In this document: in pieces, positions 14,391-17,065 of the stretch | How the letters are laid out: the number at the start of each line of letters is the position of its first letter | How positions within the stretch are numbered: the first letter of the stretch is position 1 | Assembly (NCBI GenBank): GCA_047606825.1 | Contig: JASGDY010000103.1 | Coordinates: 1 to 17,065, forward strand | Source: Rhizosphaericola sp047606825 | GTDB lineage: Bacteria > Bacteroidota > Bacteroidia > Chitinophagales > Chitinophagaceae | Length of the DNA: 17,065 nucleotides | Reading direction: 5' to 3' | Position numbers and translations under genes: made by a program | The notes under the pieces: generated by a model | Told to the model about the DNA's origin: nothing | The model's input: the letters and a program-made list of their open reading frames with translations, nothing else | Databases searched by the model: none

Positions 14391-16877
14391 ATGCAGGAAG
14401 CGGTTTTATCATCATTGTCCACGGATTTTTCCATTACTTACGCGGAGATAATCGTACCGCTCTACCTGCCCCAAAACTATACTTGGTCGATTCCCGACAA
14501 GTGGCGGTCCAGGGTGCAGCCTGGTGTACGTGTAGAGGTTTCCATCCGCAACAAAAAATATACGGGCATCGTCAAGCGGCTTTTTCAGGAGCAGCCCGTT
14601 GGCTTCAAACCTTTGCCGATATTGGGTCTCATCGACGAACAGCCACTTTTGCACGTACAACAACTGGAGTTGTGGCGGTGGATGGCAACGTATTATATGT
14701 GCAGCGAGGGCGACATCATGCAGGCGGCGATTCCCGCCAACCTCAAGTTGTCCAGCGAGACGGTGTTGCTCTGGAACGATAATTTTGACGACGAGGATTT
14801 AACTTTTTTGAGTGATGAGGAATATGTCGTTGCTGAAGCGTTAAGCATCAAGAAGGAGCTGCGTTTTGGGGAAATCCAGAAACTGCTGGATTCCACGCGT
14901 GTCTATCCTGTCGTGAAAAAATTGTTGGACAGGTATATCGGTTTTGTCTGGGAAGATTTTCGGGAAAAATACAAGCAGAAAAGAGAAAATTTCGTTTTCC
15001 TTAATGGGCAGTACCATCAGGACGCAGCCATTCAAATTTTGTTTGAAACGCTAGGGAAAGCTCCCAAACAAATGGAACTCTTACTAGCGTACCTGCATCT
15101 CCACAAGACGGAAGGCTTGGTCAAGCAAGCCGAACTTCTGAAAAAAGCGGGAGCAACGCACGCCCAACTGAAAGGTTTGGTGGACAAGGGTGTTTTGATT
15201 ACGGAAAAAAAGATTGTCGAACGTTTTCCGTCACTGGATTTTTTGCCCAATGTCCAGATTGAACTGTCCGAAACCCAACAAAAAGCCTTTGACGCGATTG
15301 CCAACAATTTTGAACAGCACACTGTGACACTTTTGCACGGTGTGACTTCCAGCGGTAAGACCGAAATATACATCAAGCTCATCGACCAATATGTCCAGCG
15401 GAGCAAGCAAGTTCTCTATCTCTTACCGGAAATAGCACTTACCGCGCAGATTATCAACCGCTTGCGCAAACATTTCGGCAACAATATCGTCATCTACCAT
15501 TCCAAATTCAACGCCAACGAAAGGGTCGAGCTTTGGAACAAGGTCAAGACCGGCGATGCCAAAGTCGTATTGGGTGCACGTTCCGCGTTGTTGCTGCCTT
15601 TTCAGGATTTGGGTTTGGTCGTGGTGGACGAGGAACACGATGCGTCCTACAAACAGCAAGACCCCGCGCCGCGCTACCATGCGCGCGATACGGCGATTTT
15701 TTACGCGTCTCTTTTCGGTGCGAAAGTGCTGTTGGGAAGTGCCACACCGTCTTTGGAGTCCTACTATAATGCCTTGCAGGGCAAATATGGTTTGGTCACT
15801 TTGTCCGAACGTTACGGCAATGCTCTTATGCCGCAAATCGAACTCGTCGACCTCAAACTTTTCCCCAAGGAAAAAGAGGAAACTACCATCGTCTATTCGC
15901 CGATGAAAACCAAGATTGACGAGGCTTTGGCACTCAAACAGCAAGTGATTTTGTTCCAAAACCGCCGTGGTTACAGTCCTTACGTGCAGTGCGCCGCCTG
16001 CGGTTGGATTCCTGAATGTGGCAACTGCAACGTCTCGCTCACCTGGCACAAATACAAAAACAAACTTTCCTGCCATTATTGCGGTTCGGAATATCCGGCG
16101 GTGCATACCTGTCCGGCTTGCGGCAGCCATCATTTTATCCAAAAAAACTTCGGCACCGAACAGATTGAGGAACTTGTGGAGAGTCTTTTCCCCAATGCGG
16201 AAGTGGCGCGCATGGACCTCGACAGCATCCGCGGAAAGCATGGACATGAAGTGCTGGTCAGCCATTTTGAAAACAAAAAAATCGACATTCTCGTAGGTAC
16301 GCAGATGGTCGTGAAAGGTCTCGATTTTGAGAATGTGCAGTTGGTCGGCATTTTGGATGCGGACGGCTTGTTGGGCTTTTCGGATTTCCGGGTCAACGAG
16401 CGCGCTTTTCAGTTGATGGAACAGGTCAGTGGCCGCGCCGGGCGTCGCCATGGGCAAGGCCAAGTGATGATACAGGTGCGCAATACGGAACATCCTGTTT
16501 TGCAGTTTGTCCGCGAGCATGACTATAAAAAAATGTACGATTTTGAAATCGCCAACCGACAGGCTTTTGCCTATCCGCCGTTTACGCGCATCATCAATAT
16601 CGTTGTCAAACACAAAGACCGAAAAACTGCCGAGGCTGCCGCCAACCTATTGGTACAGGGACTTTCAGCACATTACATGGCGTTTGTTTCCGGTCCGGCG
16701 GAACCTGTCGTCAACCGCATCCGCAACCAATATCTTTGGGAAATCATGCTCAAACTTCCCAAAGATGCAACCCTTATTGCCCAGTGCAAACGCGCTATTG
16801 TGTCCATCGCCGGTTCTATCCAGTCGATGAAGCAATACCGAAGCGTGATGGTGATTGCGGACGTGGATACGGTGTGA
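14391..16877 (+). CDS. priA: Primosomal protein N', replication restart helicase PriA
   Basis: PriA is a cytoplasmic 3'-to-5' superfamily 2 helicase that recognises stalled or repaired replication forks and reloads the replicative helicase. This 828-residue protein has the N-terminal 3' DNA-binding domain (AEIIVPLYLPQNYTWSIP, PGVRVEVSI, about 18-60), a Walker A motif GVTSSGKTEIY (about 317-327), the DEEH box in VVVDEEHDASYKQQDPAPRY (about 409), and GSATPS. A zinc-binding region follows with eight cysteines in four pairs (CAAC, CGNC, CHYC, CPAC; about 534-577). The C-terminal helicase half has GTQMVVKGLDFENV and ERAFQLMEQVSGRAGR. All key residues appear intact and length is normal for Bacteroidota. 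The ATG at 14391 coincides with the predicted transcription start. A TTG at 14415 would shorten the N-terminus by eight residues and leave a short leader; family members usually begin close to the AEIIVPL segment, so either is possible. Confidence 0.97.
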   Translation: MQEAVLSSLSTDFSITYAEIIVPLYLPQNYTWSIPDKWRSRVQPGVRVEVSIRNKKYTGIVKRLFQEQPVGFKPLPILGLIDEQPLLHVQQLELWRWMATYYMCSEGDIMQAAIPANLKLSSETVLLWNDNFDDEDLTFLSDEEYVVAEALSIKKELRFGEIQKLLDSTRVYPVVKKLLDRYIGFVWEDFREKYKQKRENFVFLNGQYHQDAAIQILFETLGKAPKQMELLLAYLHLHKTEGLVKQAELLKKAGATHAQLKGLVDKGVLITEKKIVERFPSLDFLPNVQIELSETQQKAFDAIANNFEQHTVTLLHGVTSSGKTEIYIKLIDQYVQRSKQVLYLLPEIALTAQIINRLRKHFGNNIVIYHSKFNANERVELWNKVKTGDAKVVLGARSALLLPFQDLGLVVVDEEHDASYKQQDPAPRYHARDTAIFYASLFGAKVLLGSATPSLESYYNALQGKYGLVTLSERYGNALMPQIELVDLKLFPKEKEETTIVYSPMKTKIDEALALKQQVILFQNRRGYSPYVQCAACGWIPECGNCNVSLTWHKYKNKLSCHYCGSEYPAVHTCPACGSHHFIQKNFGTEQIEELVESLFPNAEVARMDLDSIRGKHGHEVLVSHFENKKIDILVGTQMVVKGLDFENVQLVGILDADGLLGFSDFRVNERAFQLMEQVSGRAGRRHGQGQVMIQVRNTEHPVLQFVREHDYKKMYDFEIANRQAFAYPPFTRIINIVVKHKDRKTAEAAANLLVQGLSAHYMAFVSGPAEPVVNRIRNQYLWEIMLKLPKDATLIAQCKRAIVSIAGSIQSMKQYRSVMVIADVDTV

Positions 16878-17065
16878 AGGTGTTTCATGTTACAAGTTTC
16901 AAGTTACAGGTTTTAGAGGTGCTGTTCCTTTAGGTTTGTTCCTTTAGGTTTGCTCAATAATAGGAAACAGCGTAAATTAGAGTGTTAAAAAAGAGAAGAG
17001 GCATTGGTGTTCTATCTGCTGTTCAAGGTTAAAGACCTATACCCCGATTTAGGCCAATGCCTCCA
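16878..17065. other. Right-edge region, short repeats and inverted repeat
   Basis: No gene is supported. Just after priA come iterated GTTACA/GTTTCA words (about 16890-16910), then a perfect 14-bp tandem duplication of GTTCCTTTAGGTTT (16924-16937 and 16938-16951). Confidence 0.5.
16998..17063 (-). terminator. Long stem-loop with T-run, possible minus-strand terminator
   Basis: GAGGCATTGG (16998-17007) is perfectly complementary to CCAATGCCTC (17054-17063), enclosing 46 nt. Read on the minus strand, the stem is followed closely by a T-rich run (complement of the A-run at 16987-16992). It could end a gene lying beyond the right edge, or be part of a structured RNA. The loop is unusually long for a simple terminator. 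Confidence 0.35.

Noticed and set aside
15423..16613. Minus-strand open frame of 396 codons inside priA
   Set aside because: It is fully antisense to the helicase and zinc-binding region of PriA; the His/Phe/Arg-rich translation is what the reverse strand of this codon usage gives.
16924..16951. Tandem 14-bp duplication as an attachment site or iteron
   Set aside because: Only two copies, no neighbouring integrase or replication gene in the window; a simple slippage duplication is enough.
16998..17065. tRNA gene at the right edge ending in CCA
   Set aside because: The terminal 7-bp pairing and a CTCCA end look tRNA-like at first, but no D-stem, anticodon stem or T-loop TTCRANY arrangement can be placed in the intervening bases.

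Overview
The window comes from a member of the Bacteroidota. The evidence is a SusC/SusD pair, a type IX secretion (T9SS) C-terminal sorting domain, promoter candidates of the -33 TTG / -7 TAnnTTTG kind, and weak Shine-Dalgarno signals. Sphingobacteria/Chitinophagaceae is the likeliest neighbourhood, because a SusC-SusD-fasciclin-DUF5007 gene order is familiar there. That placement is inference; there is no rRNA or other marker gene apart from priA.

Layout, left to right. (1) 1-1057: an AT-rich two-gene unit. The first gene encodes a Panacea (SocA-like, DUF4065) antitoxin-domain protein. The second overlaps it, starts at GTG and encodes a 134-residue protein that I read as a candidate toxin. 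(2) 1167-1544: a bidirectional terminator and a convergent gene for a small RRM RNA-binding protein with its own promoter. (3) 1798-5932, minus strand: three tandem paralogues of about 320-330 residues. They are secreted, with a shared N-terminal domain and a shared C-terminal domain ending in [ST]-x-[ST]-R-x-N-F or close to it. They are followed downstream by a T9SS-sorted protein and a terminator. A 125-bp palindromic element lies between two of the paralogues. (4) 5933-7649: about 1.7 kb without an intact gene. It holds an IS4-type transposase fragment, a second copy of the palindromic element, a symmetrical array of four hairpins with exact 8-nt spacers, another hairpin, and the promoter region of the next operon. 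(5) 7650-14157, plus strand: an operon of a SusC-type TonB-dependent transporter, a SusD-type lipoprotein, a fasciclin-domain lipoprotein and a DUF5007-like lipoprotein. This looks like an outer-membrane uptake system for an unknown substrate; no glycoside hydrolase, sulfatase, peptidase or sigma/anti-sigma gene is present in the window. (6) 14249-14286: a perfect palindrome. (7) 14391-16877: priA, the primosomal replication-restart helicase, with a promoter so close that the transcript may be leaderless. (8) 16878-17065: short repeats and a long inverted repeat at the window edge.

The observations most worth a second look are the Panacea pair with its unrecognised partner, the four-hairpin array with compensatory stem changes, the two-copy palindromic element, and the secreted paralogue triplet. 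I did not find a clear multi-gene system of an entirely new kind.
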